From Scytonematopsis contorta HA4267-MV1 (GTDB lineage Bacteria > Cyanobacteriota > Cyanobacteriia > Cyanobacteriales > Nostocaceae), in assembly GCA_019359035.1 (NCBI GenBank), contig JAHHIC010000084.1, positions 1-64,000 on the forward strand: a stretch of DNA of 64,000 nt. The letters run 5' to 3'. A program made the translations under genes and the position numbers. Shown piece after piece: positions 9,123 to 17,113 of the stretch; positions within the stretch are counted from its first letter, which is position 1, and each line of letters opens with the position of its first letter. The notes below the pieces were generated by a model. That model was not told the origin of the DNA, made no database searches, and saw only the letters and a program-made list of their open reading frames with translations.

Positions 9123-9869
9123 ATGAATTTTTTCTCTTCCTCATCCCCTCCCCCCTCCCCACTCCCCACTCCCCATTCTCCACTCCCCATTATTTCCATT
9201 AGCAAACTGAACCAAAGTTTTGGTAAAGGTTCATTGCAAAAACCTGTATTAATTGATATAGATTTAGAGGTAAATCCTGGGGAAATAGTTATTCTCACAG
9301 GTCCATCAGGAAGTGGTAAAACAACTTTGCTTACTCTTATTGGTGCATTACGTTCCATGCAAGATGGTAGTTTACAAGTTTTGGGTCACGAGTTAAAGGG
9401 AGCAAAAAAAAGTAAATTAATCCAAGTACGCAATCAAATCGGTTTTATATTCCAAACGCATAATTTACTCAAATGTCTCAAAGCTTGGGAAAATGTCGCC
9501 ATGTCTTTGAAGTTACACCCAAATATGAAGCCTATAGAACGTAAAGCTCGTTCTATAAAGATGTTAGAAGCAGTCGGTTTACAAGAACGTGTTAATTATT
9601 ATCCAGAAAATTTATCTGGGGGACAAAAACAACGAGTTGCAATCGCACGTGCATTAGTAAGTCAACCAAAATTAGTTTTAGCGGACGAACCAACAGCAGC
9701 GTTAGATAGCAAATCTGGTAGGGACGTGGTAGATATTATGCAACGACTAGCAAAAGAACAACATTGTGCTATTTTGCTGGTGACCCATGATAACCGAATT
9801 TTGGATATTGCTGACCGCATTGTACATATGGAAGATGGACGATTGGCAACGGATGCTGAACGGATGTAA
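9123..9869 (+). CDS. devA: DevA-like ABC transporter ATP-binding protein
   Basis: A 248-residue ATPase that powers the DevBC exporter. Walker A is GPSGSGKTT (about 60-68), the Q-loop lies in IGFIFQTHNLL, the signature is LSGGQKQR, Walker B is LVLADEPT, and the switch His is in LLVTHD. The first 22 codons, rich in Ser and Pro, are a translated CCCCACTCC tandem repeat; homology to DevA begins only at IISISKLNQSFGKG (around 9190). There is no other ATG in this stretch, so either the repeat has been captured as an N-terminal extension or translation starts at a non-standard codon near 9190. Confidence 0.88.
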   Translation: MNFFSSSSPPPSPLPTPHSPLPIISISKLNQSFGKGSLQKPVLIDIDLEVNPGEIVILTGPSGSGKTTLLTLIGALRSMQDGSLQVLGHELKGAKKSKLIQVRNQIGFIFQTHNLLKCLKAWENVAMSLKLHPNMKPIERKARSIKMLEAVGLQERVNYYPENLSGGQKQRVAIARALVSQPKLVLADEPTAALDSKSGRDVVDIMQRLAKEQHCAILLVTHDNRILDIADRIVHMEDGRLATDAERM

Positions 9870-9943
9870 TGAATAGGTTATTTGTGGGATTCTTCTCGTT
9901 TTTTGTTATAAACCTCTTTAAGTAAACCATCCGCTACATTTGT

Positions 9944-11128
9944 TCAACACCCATTGCTAGGGATAAAAATTGTAATTTGCGTCCCCGAATCTGAAGCGCT
10001 TTTAATTTTCAAATCTCCTCCTAAAATTTGCATTCGTTCATACATTCCTCTTATTCCAAAGCCAGTATGAGGAGCATTAACATCAAATCCACAACCATCA
10101 TCAGTTAGTTCTAAAATCACGCCATCACTCTTTTTTTCACTAGTGAGACTGACATTTTTTGCATTAGCGTGCTTTTGAATATTTGTGAAGCCTTCTTGAA
10201 TAATGCAGTAAATTTGGTGACTAGTTTGTAGAGGTAATATCGGTAAACTTATATTTAACTCAATTGTAAATATTTGATTTTGTTGTACTTGGTCAACTAA
10301 AATAGTTAAAGCTTTATTTAAATTAAAATCTTGTAAGCGTATAGTCTGCACAGCTCGACGCACATCTTGTAAACATTCACTCGAAAGAGTTTTAGCAGTA
10401 TCTAATACCTCCAAAGCTTTTTTTGAATCAATAGAACGTAATCTTTGAGCAAGTTCTAGCTGTACATCAAGAGTTGTCAAATTATGCCCAAGTGAATCAT
10501 GAATTTCGCGAGCAATTCGGGTACGTTCCAAAGTCGCAGCTAAAGTTTCTACCTCTTTGGCTAATATTTCTGCCCTTTGTCGGCTTTTGCGTTCGGACAC
10601 TATCACAAAACCCAGCAAAATTACAAAAGTGCTCACACCAATGTACTCTAAAAGTGTAGATAAAAGAATGACACGAGGATTATGTTCTGCCGCTAAACCA
10701 CGAATTTTTATGCGCTCAAAAACTCTTTGAATCAGCCAAGGCATATCCCATGCTAGCGCCAAAATATAGGCAATTCCAGCAAAAACAACAGTAAAAATCA
10801 CTTCTTTTCTATTCAGAAAAATACAGGTTTTTGCCAGAAAAAAATATAACAGTATTGTAAAAGGTATTCCCATTAATCTTGCGGCTATAATCAGAAAAAT
10901 TTCTAAGCCTACATAACCTCTTCTTTGCCAAGCTGGACGGTCTATAGGACAAATAAAGCTGAGAACAAAAAAGACTATATTAAAGCCAATAAAAATATAT
11001 AATAATCTTGGTATATTGTAAAATCTGCCACTGAGTAATTGAGTCGCAGTTCCTATTAGTAATAGCGTCCATTCTACATAGCGTAAAGTTAAACGCAGCG
11101 ATAAGGAAGATTGTTTTGCTAATTTCAT
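9944..11128 (-). CDS. Sensor histidine kinase, HisKA_3 (NarL-partner) type
   Basis: A 394-residue membrane kinase. About six hydrophobic segments cover residues 20-178 with no large periplasmic domain, suggesting that it senses within or at the membrane. A coiled coil leads to the HisKA_3 dimerisation motif with phospho-acceptor His210 in REIHDSLGHNL. The HATPase domain follows, with HANAKN, DDGCGFD and GFGIRGMYERMQ boxes. This is the DesK/NarX-like class that partners NarL/LuxR regulators, so the regulator at 5568-6206 is its expected target. Its gene probably shares a transcript with the VOC protein gene 64 bp upstream. Confidence 0.9.
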   Translation of the reverse strand: MKLAKQSSLSLRLTLRYVEWTLLLIGTATQLLSGRFYNIPRLLYIFIGFNIVFFVLSFICPIDRPAWQRRGYVGLEIFLIIAARLMGIPFTILLYFFLAKTCIFLNRKEVIFTVVFAGIAYILALAWDMPWLIQRVFERIKIRGLAAEHNPRVILLSTLLEYIGVSTFVILLGFVIVSERKSRQRAEILAKEVETLAATLERTRIAREIHDSLGHNLTTLDVQLELAQRLRSIDSKKALEVLDTAKTLSSECLQDVRRAVQTIRLQDFNLNKALTILVDQVQQNQIFTIELNISLPILPLQTSHQIYCIIQEGFTNIQKHANAKNVSLTSEKKSDGVILELTDDGCGFDVNAPHTGFGIRGMYERMQILGGDLKIKSASDSGTQITIFIPSNGC

Positions 11129-11191
11129 ACTGTTTCTGATATCAAGTCCTGATAAACAGCTGATAAAAATTAAGCGGACTTGACCTTATAT

Positions 11192-11653
11192 TTAATTGTA
11201 GTCGCTATTTTTGAGAACCTTCTCAACTATATGATGTCTTTTTACCTGTGAATCAATTTGCTGTGTAAATTTAATTTGGTAGCTATCTGGGTCTAAAATC
11301 ATAAGTTCTCGTATATTCCAAGGACGAGTCACAGGTTCAACAATGATGTTCGCTTTACAAGAACGGGCTTTTTCGGCAATTTCATCAACACTACCTTCGA
11401 TGACTGCAAATGTTAGCATCACACCCACACCAAATTTATTATGCTCTATCGGCTGTTGAGGATTTTCTTCCACTAAAAGTAAATCAGCGTATTTAGTCCA
11501 TCGCAAATGAGCTAACGTTGGTTTACCGGTTGCTCCTGGAATTGTAAATATAAGTTGAAACCCAAGAGTTTTTTTATACCAGTTTGTAGAAGCACTTAAA
11601 TTTTTAACCACAAGTGTTGGAAATGATGGCATTGGGGAAAATTCTTTTTCCAT
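11192..11653 (-). CDS. VOC-superfamily (glyoxalase/bleomycin resistance-like) protein
   Basis: A 153-residue soluble protein with the glyoxalase/dioxygenase fold: an opening strand FPTLVVKNLSASTNWYKKTL, then GFQLIFTIPG and, in the second half, MILDPDSYQIKFTQQ, the standard ending of a VOC module. Such proteins bind a metal and act as lyases, dioxygenases or antibiotic-sequestering proteins; the substrate is not deducible. It precedes the histidine kinase gene in the same direction, and a TGAC-N4-GTCA operator pair lies 70-105 bp upstream of its start. Confidence 0.82.
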   Translation of the reverse strand: MEKEFSPMPSFPTLVVKNLSASTNWYKKTLGFQLIFTIPGATGKPTLAHLRWTKYADLLLVEENPQQPIEHNKFGVGVMLTFAVIEGSVDEIAEKARSCKANIIVEPVTRPWNIRELMILDPDSYQIKFTQQIDSQVKRHHIVEKVLKNSDYN

Positions 11654-11725
11654 AGTTTATAGTGATTAAATGTTTATAATTGTCTATTTATAAATATCTT
11701 GCTATGACTGGTTTAGAAAGAAACA

Positions 11726-11758
11726 TGACAAAAGTCATAAATACGAATGACTTTTGAC
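11726..11758. promoter_or_regulatory. Second tandem TGAC-type operator
   Basis: TGACAAAAGTCA at 11726-11737 is followed 22 bp later by TGACTTTTGACT (11748-11759), a palindrome in the first half and degenerate in the second. Element and spacing match the pair upstream of devB. It lies between the VOC-kinase unit and an Omp85 remnant. Confidence 0.5.
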
Positions 11759-11822
11759 TATTTACTCTTTGAACATTTTCGATTAGTCTACGTTTATGAT
11801 TTTTTTTTACAGGTGTAGGGTT

Positions 11823-12323
11823 ATGAAGCACTGTTATTACAGTTTTGCAGCAGCTTGTCTACTCAATTTATTTTTATCAATTGATACTGTCAAAGCTCAA
11901 ATAATTCCTCTTAACTCTCAAGGAAATCAGCAAAATTCGATACCTTCATCTCGCCCAAGCAGTGAATCGGAAACTTCTATTAAAGTAGGTGAAGTAGTAG
12001 TCACTGGTGTGGAAGGAGCTTTGCAGCAAGAAGCATACAAAGCTATCAGCACTCAAGCAGGAAAAACGATTACTTCTTCACAGTTAGAAAAAGATACTAA
12101 TGCTATCTTTGCCACTGGTTATTTCGCTAATGTCCGCGCTATCACCGAAGAAACAACCGCAGGAATACGAGTAATTTTTTATGTACAGCCTAATCCGGTA
12201 CTGCGTTCGGTGCGTATAAAAAGAAATCAAGCCCTACCTGCAAACGTTGTTAATGATACTTTTACGAACGCACTACCAGTAATTGCAAGCCACAAAAACA
12301 CTAGCCGCGTCGCCAAATTTTAA
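11823..12323 (+). pseudogene. Omp85/BamA-like outer membrane protein, N-terminal fragment
   Basis: A signal peptide (to about VKAQ) and a Ser/Gln-rich linker precede one complete POTRA domain: VGEVVVTGVEGALQQEAYKA, then SQLEKDTNAIFATGYFANV and VIFYVQPNPVLRSV. The second POTRA begins (RIKRNQALPANVVNDTF) and homology is lost near 12285. Full Omp85 proteins run to 600-800 residues with a beta-barrel, so only the first fifth remains. The remaining frame reads into the 3' end of the oppositely oriented WD40 gene and stops there. I start it at the ATG at 11823. Confidence 0.7.
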
Positions 12324-13395
12324 TAGTCCCGGACGCACTCGCGCTGGCAAGTATCTGCCCATCTTCACTAAAGGTGACATGTTTCACGCAAGATGTATGA
12401 CCTGCTAGAGTGCAAATTTCTTCTCCGGTATTTAGATTCCAAATTTTCACGGTGCTATCAGCGCTACCACTGGCAATAATATCTTGGGTTTTGCTAATAG
12501 CCACAGAACAAACTTCATTCAAATGCCCTCTTAGAGTTTGAAGTAGTTCTCCATTATTGGGATTCCACAATTTAATTGTTTCATCTGCGCTAGCGCTAGC
12601 GAGAATATTACCTTCTGGACTAAAGGAAATAGAATATATTGAGGCGTTGTGACCTTTAAGAGTCCTCATTACCTCTTTTGTGTTGAAGTTTAAAAGATTG
12701 ATTGTGGCGTCGTAACTGCCACTAGCAATAATCTCTCCATCTGGACTAAAGGCAACAGAATTTATCCAATCTATATGCAGGAACAAAGTATTAATGGCAC
12801 GCCCTGTTTTTAAGTCCCACAGTTGCAAGGTTTTGCCACGGTCGCCACTGGCAAGAACCGTTCCATCAGGACTAAAAGCAAGAGAATCCACCGCGTAAGA
12901 ATGTGGGGTAAATTTATGAATTAAATGTCCTGTTTGAATGTTCCAAATTTCTATGGTCTTACTTAGACCGCAGCTCGCAAGCATTGTACCATCTGGACTA
13001 AAAACAACAGACTTGAGAATGGCAGAACTTCCCTTAAGAGTACGAATTACTTCCCCTGTTTCCAGCTTCCACAGTTTAATAAAAGTGCTGCCGCTCGCAA
13101 GTGTTTTTCTGTCTGGGCTAAAAGCAACAGCTTGAGAATTACCAGTAAATGTATAGATACATGTCCATTTTTCCTGATGGAGCAATGAAGTATCTATTTT
13201 TATATATTCAGCAGCATCTCTTGCTGGACTGAGTGTTTCTGTGTAAGGAGAATACTCTTTAAGTGATGAGGGAAATAAAGCATTTATGCGTGAATTCCCG
13301 AATTCGGTAAAATCTAGCGTCTTATATTCGAGTCTGTTGGTTGAAATTGCGGAAAAATTGGTAAGTCCGTTAGATACACGAGAAGATAAAGGCAT
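12301..13395 (-). CDS. WD40 repeat protein
   Basis: A 364-residue protein with about seven WD40 blades from residue 75 to the end. Recurrent units read VAFSPDGTVLASGDRGKTLQ, SISFSPEGNILASASADETI and similar, each closing with LW or IW. The first 70 residues are not repeat-like and show no enzyme domain. A seven-bladed propeller usually serves as a protein-binding platform. Compared with the ATPase-WD40 giants of these genomes it lacks any ATPase part, so it could be a detached propeller. Its 3' end overlaps the truncated Omp85 frame by 23 bp, which marks a rearrangement junction. Confidence 0.8.
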   Translation of the reverse strand: MPLSSRVSNGLTNFSAISTNRLEYKTLDFTEFGNSRINALFPSSLKEYSPYTETLSPARDAAEYIKIDTSLLHQEKWTCIYTFTGNSQAVAFSPDRKTLASGSTFIKLWKLETGEVIRTLKGSSAILKSVVFSPDGTMLASCGLSKTIEIWNIQTGHLIHKFTPHSYAVDSLAFSPDGTVLASGDRGKTLQLWDLKTGRAINTLFLHIDWINSVAFSPDGEIIASGSYDATINLLNFNTKEVMRTLKGHNASIYSISFSPEGNILASASADETIKLWNPNNGELLQTLRGHLNEVCSVAISKTQDIIASGSADSTVKIWNLNTGEEICTLAGHTSCVKHVTFSEDGQILASASASGTIKIWRRG

Positions 13396-13845
13396 GGCTT
13401 TGTCAAAATGTAGATTACTAAAAGTTTTTTAGGCGCGACTTTTTAGACCAAAATATATAAGTTATTCAGGACACTTCGTTCGACAATAGACAAAATGCTC
13501 ATTTACTGGCTAAACATATATAAATTTTTGTTCTTTATAGCTTGCGTCTAGTTATTTTCTTGGAAATTGATATTACCAAGCGAACACGTACGAATCCTTG
13601 TTTTCTCCGTTCTAGCGCGTTAGTAATAATAGCGTCACTCGTAGAATTACGGAAAATAATTTGGGTAATCGAGAAGTATTTTCTTGACTTCCAAATTTAA
13701 AGAAATGTTAATTAAATGAATTCCAGCGATTCTCAATAAAAATGAGATTAAACAACGGATTTTAAATGAAATTCAATTGAGAATGGCTTTGTGGGAGAAA
13801 TACAATCTCTCACGTTAAACCAACAAAATAAGGAGGTGATAAAAA
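13396..13845. promoter_or_regulatory. Leader of a small gene: Fur-like palindromes, hairpin and perfect Shine-Dalgarno
   Basis: No long gene lies here. TCTCA (13731) faces TGAGA (13743) in an AT-rich palindrome, and ATTCAATTGAGAATGG follows at 13771; both resemble cyanobacterial FurA boxes, by eye only. GTGGGAGA and TCTCTCAC (13791-13813) form a hairpin. AAGGAGGTGAT (13830-13840) complements the whole anti-Shine-Dalgarno end of 16S rRNA and sits 9 bases before a TTG codon. Confidence 0.45.
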
Positions 13846-13968
13846 TTGTCCGAGAATGGTAATGGCAAAGGTCGTCGCAGTTTATTCGACCCCGTGATTG
13901 TATTTATTCGTCTTTTTCAAAATGTTTGGATAAGACAAAACCGAGTATCGGGTTCGACTAAGCATTAG
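13846..13968 (+). CDS. Small protein of 40 residues with an exceptionally strong ribosome binding site
   Basis: Starts at TTG 13846 behind AAGGAGGTGAT with ideal 9-base spacing, the strongest translation signal in the window. The product begins (M)SENGNGKGRRSLFDPVIVFI and ends in a Arg/Gln/Ser-rich tail (NRVSGSTKH). The middle PVIVFIRLFQNVWI is amphipathic or weakly membrane-active. I recognise no family. A second short frame follows in the -1 frame (13974), and the two together could be one protein of about 70 residues split by a frameshift. Fur-like palindromes upstream hint at iron control. Confidence 0.45.
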   Translation: MSENGNGKGRRSLFDPVIVFIRLFQNVWIRQNRVSGSTKH

Positions 13969-13973
13969 GACAA

Positions 13974-14045
13974 ATGCTCAATCACCCCGCAGCAACTTTT
14001 GTGATCGCAGCTTTGGAAGATTGGCAAAAAAATAAAGACAGTTAA
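13974..14045 (+). CDS. Possible small ORF or frameshifted tail of the preceding gene
   Basis: ATG at 13974, 23 residues: MLNHPAATFVIAALEDWQKN and three more. It has no ribosome binding site of its own and lies 5 bases after the preceding stop, in the -1 frame. Upstream in that frame the codons ALGQ extend the same composition, which suggests that it was once, or still is, joined to the 40-residue ORF. The stop is directly before a MITE. Confidence 0.25.
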   Translation: MLNHPAATFVIAALEDWQKNKDS

Positions 14046-14050
14046 GGTAA

Positions 14051-14157
14051 TACAGCAGTTTACAGGTAAATGAGGTACATAGGTTTAATGTCAAACTCTT
14101 GTGGGGTGGGCATCCTTGCCCGCCCGATTGTACTTCAATAATTAGAAATTAGCTGTA
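14051..14157. repeat. 107-bp MITE, copy 1
   Basis: Starts TACAGCAGTT and ends AGCTGTA. It contains the strong internal hairpin GGGTGGGCA-TCCT-TGCCCGCCC. It is nearly identical in sequence and exactly equal in length to 41921-42027. TA ends with CAGC tips suggest mobilisation by an IS630/Tc1-mariner-type transposase, but no such transposase is in this window. Confidence 0.8.
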
Positions 14158-14260
14158 AGTCAGCTTCCTGGTACGTAGTTAAGAAATTGACATTCAACTG
14201 GACAGTAGCAAAAAAAATTTTCAACTTGTCAGTTATTAGCTGGTTGTTATACATCTGAGT

Positions 14261-14665
14261 TTATGACCAATTTTTCCAGATTTCAACTGTACTATCCTTG
14301 TAAACTTTGGCTATAAATGGGGCTGGCTGATTTATAGCTATTTGCTTAATGCTTCCCAAAGCATTAACAAATATAGATGCCATCTTTGCTCCTGTTAAAT
14401 TACCTGATACTAAAGCAAACACACGAGCTTTTGATGATTGAACTGCCATAATTTATAAATGACGACGACCTATATTTTGGTCGGCAGTGAGAATAATCCA
14501 ACCTCTAGAAGCGACATCTGGCAACCATGTAACATCTTGCTCTGACTGCGAAAAGTGTTCGTCATGAATTTCGACGACTTCCCCATTACCTCTAAGAGCA
14601 TTTGCAACATGATGTTTCCCCAGAGAACGGTCAATAAAAAATATAAAATTAGGCAAAATACTCAT
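14261..14665 (-). pseudogene. PIN-like (DUF5615-type) toxin, interrupted by an in-frame TAA
   Basis: One continuous frame of about 134 codons is divided by a single TAA at 14453-14455. The first half (70 residues) has the PIN-like pattern IFFIDRSLGKHHVANALRG, then DVTWLPDVASRGWIILTADQ. The second half resumes in the same frame (SSKARVFALVSGNLTGAKMA, then APFIAKVYKDSTVEIW) and matches the C-terminal half of the same family, normally about 130 residues. A one-base change could create the stop (for example from CAA). The start overlaps the upstream antitoxin-like gene by 4 bp, as in an intact toxin-antitoxin operon. Most likely the toxin has been inactivated, unless the stop is read through. Confidence 0.75.
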
Positions 14666-15384
14666 GCTGCAATTGCTAATTCATAACGTATAGCCTCTTC
14701 CACCTTGCTTGGCTCACATTCGTAATCTAAAGATAAATCATTAATTGAATCTCCCGCTTTGTATCTCTCAGCAATTGTTTTTGTTGGCACTCCAGTACCA
14801 GTTATCACAGGTTGTCCAAACGAAACAAAAGGGTCAATCACAACTGATAAAGGTGATTCACTTTCCTCTGGACGGGTGAACGGGTAGAGCTTAATCGGTA
14901 AACCAGTTTCGTCCCATTCAATTCTCTGCAAATAAATTTTAATAATCTCCGGAATTAGCAGTTGACCTTGCTGTGATAGGTTAACAACTAGACCAGAGTT
15001 GACGAGAAATAAATCTTTCCCATCTGTATATAGTTGATGGGAAGCAAGAGGATGTCGCATCTGGCAATTTTGTTTTAAATATTCAATTCCCTCTCGAACA
15101 CTTTCTAATGGTATTTGATGATAACGACGAATCGCATTAAGCGCATGTAATTCTACTAAGTTAGTAAATGAAAGTAAAATCTTATTATTATCTAACTGCG
15201 GCAGTTCAATCACTGGTTGAAATCTCTTTACCCCAAGTCTAGTCTTATACTTGGAGCCGACTACCCATGAACGCAGTGTAGAATATGGCAGTCTCAAGTA
15301 TCTCGTTACATCAGATAAAGTGTAATTACCAATAAGGCGAGGGTCAGTCCCTAAATAAATATTGTTTAAGTTGGTTTCCATCAA
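14662..15384 (-). CDS. DUF433-domain antitoxin with N-terminal helix-turn-helix
   Basis: A 240-residue protein. The N-terminal part (YTLSDVTRYLRLPYSTLRSWV, about 21-41) resembles a MerR/excisionase-type helix-turn-helix, and the C-terminal 55 residues (DPFVSFGQPVITGTGVPTKT, then IAERYKAGDSINDLSLDY) form a DUF433 module. DUF433 proteins are the usual antitoxin partners of PIN-like DUF5615 toxins. The coding region overlaps the toxin gene by 4 bp, so the pair is translationally coupled. Since the toxin frame is broken, this gene may now be an orphan antitoxin or may act as a regulator. Confidence 0.82.
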   Translation of the reverse strand: MMETNLNNIYLGTDPRLIGNYTLSDVTRYLRLPYSTLRSWVVGSKYKTRLGVKRFQPVIELPQLDNNKILLSFTNLVELHALNAIRRYHQIPLESVREGIEYLKQNCQMRHPLASHQLYTDGKDLFLVNSGLVVNLSQQGQLLIPEIIKIYLQRIEWDETGLPIKLYPFTRPEESESPLSVVIDPFVSFGQPVITGTGVPTKTIAERYKAGDSINDLSLDYECEPSKVEEAIRYELAIAA

Positions 15385-15476
15385 TCATCAAAAGCATCTT
15401 GATATCTCTATCTTACCCAAAATGAGCAATAAGAATACATATAAACTAATCAAGCACCAAAAATTAAGTTCCTAAG

Positions 15477-15558
15477 CCTCTCCCCGTTGACGGAGCTAGC
15501 GTGAACGCAATGACAGGTAATTAGACTTGTGTGTACACGCTAGGTTCACGGGGAGAGG
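15477..15558. repeat. 82-bp nested palindromic repeat
   Basis: Outer arms CCTCTCCCCGT and ACGGGGAGAGG are perfect inverted repeats; inner arms GCTAGCGTG and CACGCTAG pair again. It is non-coding and typical of small mobilised hairpins. It lies between the antitoxin-like gene and the 3' end of the AAA ATPase gene. Confidence 0.7.
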
Positions 15559-15588
15559 TTTGGAGAGGGGTTCTATATGATATAAAAG

Positions 15589-16800
15589 TCAACCCAACTT
15601 CTGCCGCAACCACAAAGCCAGCAAAGGGAGCGCCACTTGATAACGTTGCTCCGCACCAAAAATCAAGCCCTTGTGTTGCAACCCCATCAAGGCGCCCTGC
15701 AAGCTCCCGCCACGCGAAAGCCCATGTTTTTGAATATACTCCTTGCTTTGCGGTTTTTCTGTGGGGTCAATAGCTAAGCATTCTAGCAAATGCACTTGAT
15801 TCCCCGGAAGTAGCATTAACAACGACTCAAAAGTCATTGATAAATCTTTCAGTAATCCTTCGATAGCTAATTGTACCTCCTCCTCAGTAATTATTCCATC
15901 GGGACGACGCGCAGATGTAAGGCGACGAATCAGAGCCATTGCATCCCCAATATGTCCCTGTACAGCTTCCAAAAATAACTGCAATGCTTTACTTTTGGAT
16001 TCAAAAGTTAATCCTTCGGCGTGCAATATTGTCCTTGCCCAAAGCGCTAAAATGTCCGAAGCAATGGGAAAAATTTGCAATGTTTCAAAAGGATAATTGC
16101 CTTCTTCTGTGCGATTAATTGCTTCGGCAATATTAGCTATTAATACATAATTAACATCGGTCTGACGATGTATTTCTCGGCGCAATGTTGCTTCCCACAA
16201 ACCGTTTTTATCCCACGAGCGTATATGAGAAAATGACTCTAAAATCATTACTACTCTTTTATTAACTCGCTCTGCCAATTGTTGCGGTAATTCGATTAAA
16301 ATTTGAAATGCTTGCCAAATTTGCTTTGGATTCATTTGTCGTTTGATTTTCAACTTAAGCGCACTATCGTTAAGTTGTTCTATCTTTACCAATGTATGGG
16401 AATCAGTTTGCAAATTATTTTCTGTTTCTATTGGTAAATTGTCTTCTGACACAAAGCTGAAAAATTCGCTAGCATTTGTGTTAACACAGTCTTGAATTAG
16501 CGCAATGTCAAAGTTCTGGCTGATTGTCTCGGCTAGCAATTGCACGAACCGCTCTCCATCTGTACAGCGGATACAATCTAGCTCCAAAACCACCGCTCCC
16601 ACTTCCAATGCTGCTCCTCGCACCATATTGCGTCGGCCACTTCCAGGAACTCCGGCTATTAATAAGTCCCCATCCTCGGCTAATACTTCTACAATGCGCT
16701 GAAACTGTGCCGAACGCCCAATTAATTCTAATGGGGTAGACAAATTCAAATTCACTAACTTTTTGTTATCTTTTTTTGATTCTAAATCTAGCGACAGCAT
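15589..16800 (-). CDS. AAA-type ATPase
   Basis: A 403-residue cytoplasmic protein from the ATG at 16800, which has AAAGGAAC just upstream; the frame extends 25 codons further without a better start. After LIGRSAQFQRIVEVL comes the P-loop GVPGSGRRN, where the usual Lys of GKT/GKS is replaced by Arg. A Walker B-like stretch is RVVMILESFSHI. The C-terminal third resembles a winged helix (LLECLAIDPTEKPQSKEYIQ). The domain plan is that of ORC/Cdc6- or STAND-like ATP-binding proteins, and the substrate is unknown. The Arg in Walker A makes hydrolysis doubtful. Confidence 0.72.
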   Translation of the reverse strand: MLSLDLESKKDNKKLVNLNLSTPLELIGRSAQFQRIVEVLAEDGDLLIAGVPGSGRRNMVRGAALEVGAVVLELDCIRCTDGERFVQLLAETISQNFDIALIQDCVNTNASEFFSFVSEDNLPIETENNLQTDSHTLVKIEQLNDSALKLKIKRQMNPKQIWQAFQILIELPQQLAERVNKRVVMILESFSHIRSWDKNGLWEATLRREIHRQTDVNYVLIANIAEAINRTEEGNYPFETLQIFPIASDILALWARTILHAEGLTFESKSKALQLFLEAVQGHIGDAMALIRRLTSARRPDGIITEEEVQLAIEGLLKDLSMTFESLLMLLPGNQVHLLECLAIDPTEKPQSKEYIQKHGLSRGGSLQGALMGLQHKGLIFGAEQRYQVALPLLALWLRQKLG

Positions 16801-17057
16801 TTTAGTTCCTTTTGTTGCCAAGCCAGAAAAATTGTAAACAATCATTACAAAGTCGCAACTGTAAACCCAAAGCAATTGTGGTTGCTCTACTTGTTTGCCT
16901 TCTAGGTAATAATACTTAATTTTTTATTCACTTTAATACTAGCATGTTTCTCGTACTCCCGACTGTTGAATGCATTAATGTAAAATATTCAGTGATTGTG
17001 GTGGCTTCATAAAAACTGATGGTATTCATAGGAAATACTTAGTTTGATTTGGGAGAA

Positions 17058-17093
17058 CAGCACTATAAAATGGTGCTATCTAATTAATAGCAC
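17058..17093 (+). promoter_or_regulatory. Triple-arm palindromic operator over a TATAAAAT box
   Basis: Arms AGCAC (17060), GTGCTAT (17073) and ATAGCAC (17087) alternate in orientation: AGCAC-TATAAAATG-GTGCTAT-CTAATTA-ATAGCAC. The TATAAAAT between the first two is a good -10 box. The site ends 20 bp before the P-type ATPase start, so a repressor bound here would block that gene. Read by eye. Confidence 0.5.
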
Positions 17094-17113
17094 TGTGTGG
17101 AAGGAAACGATAG

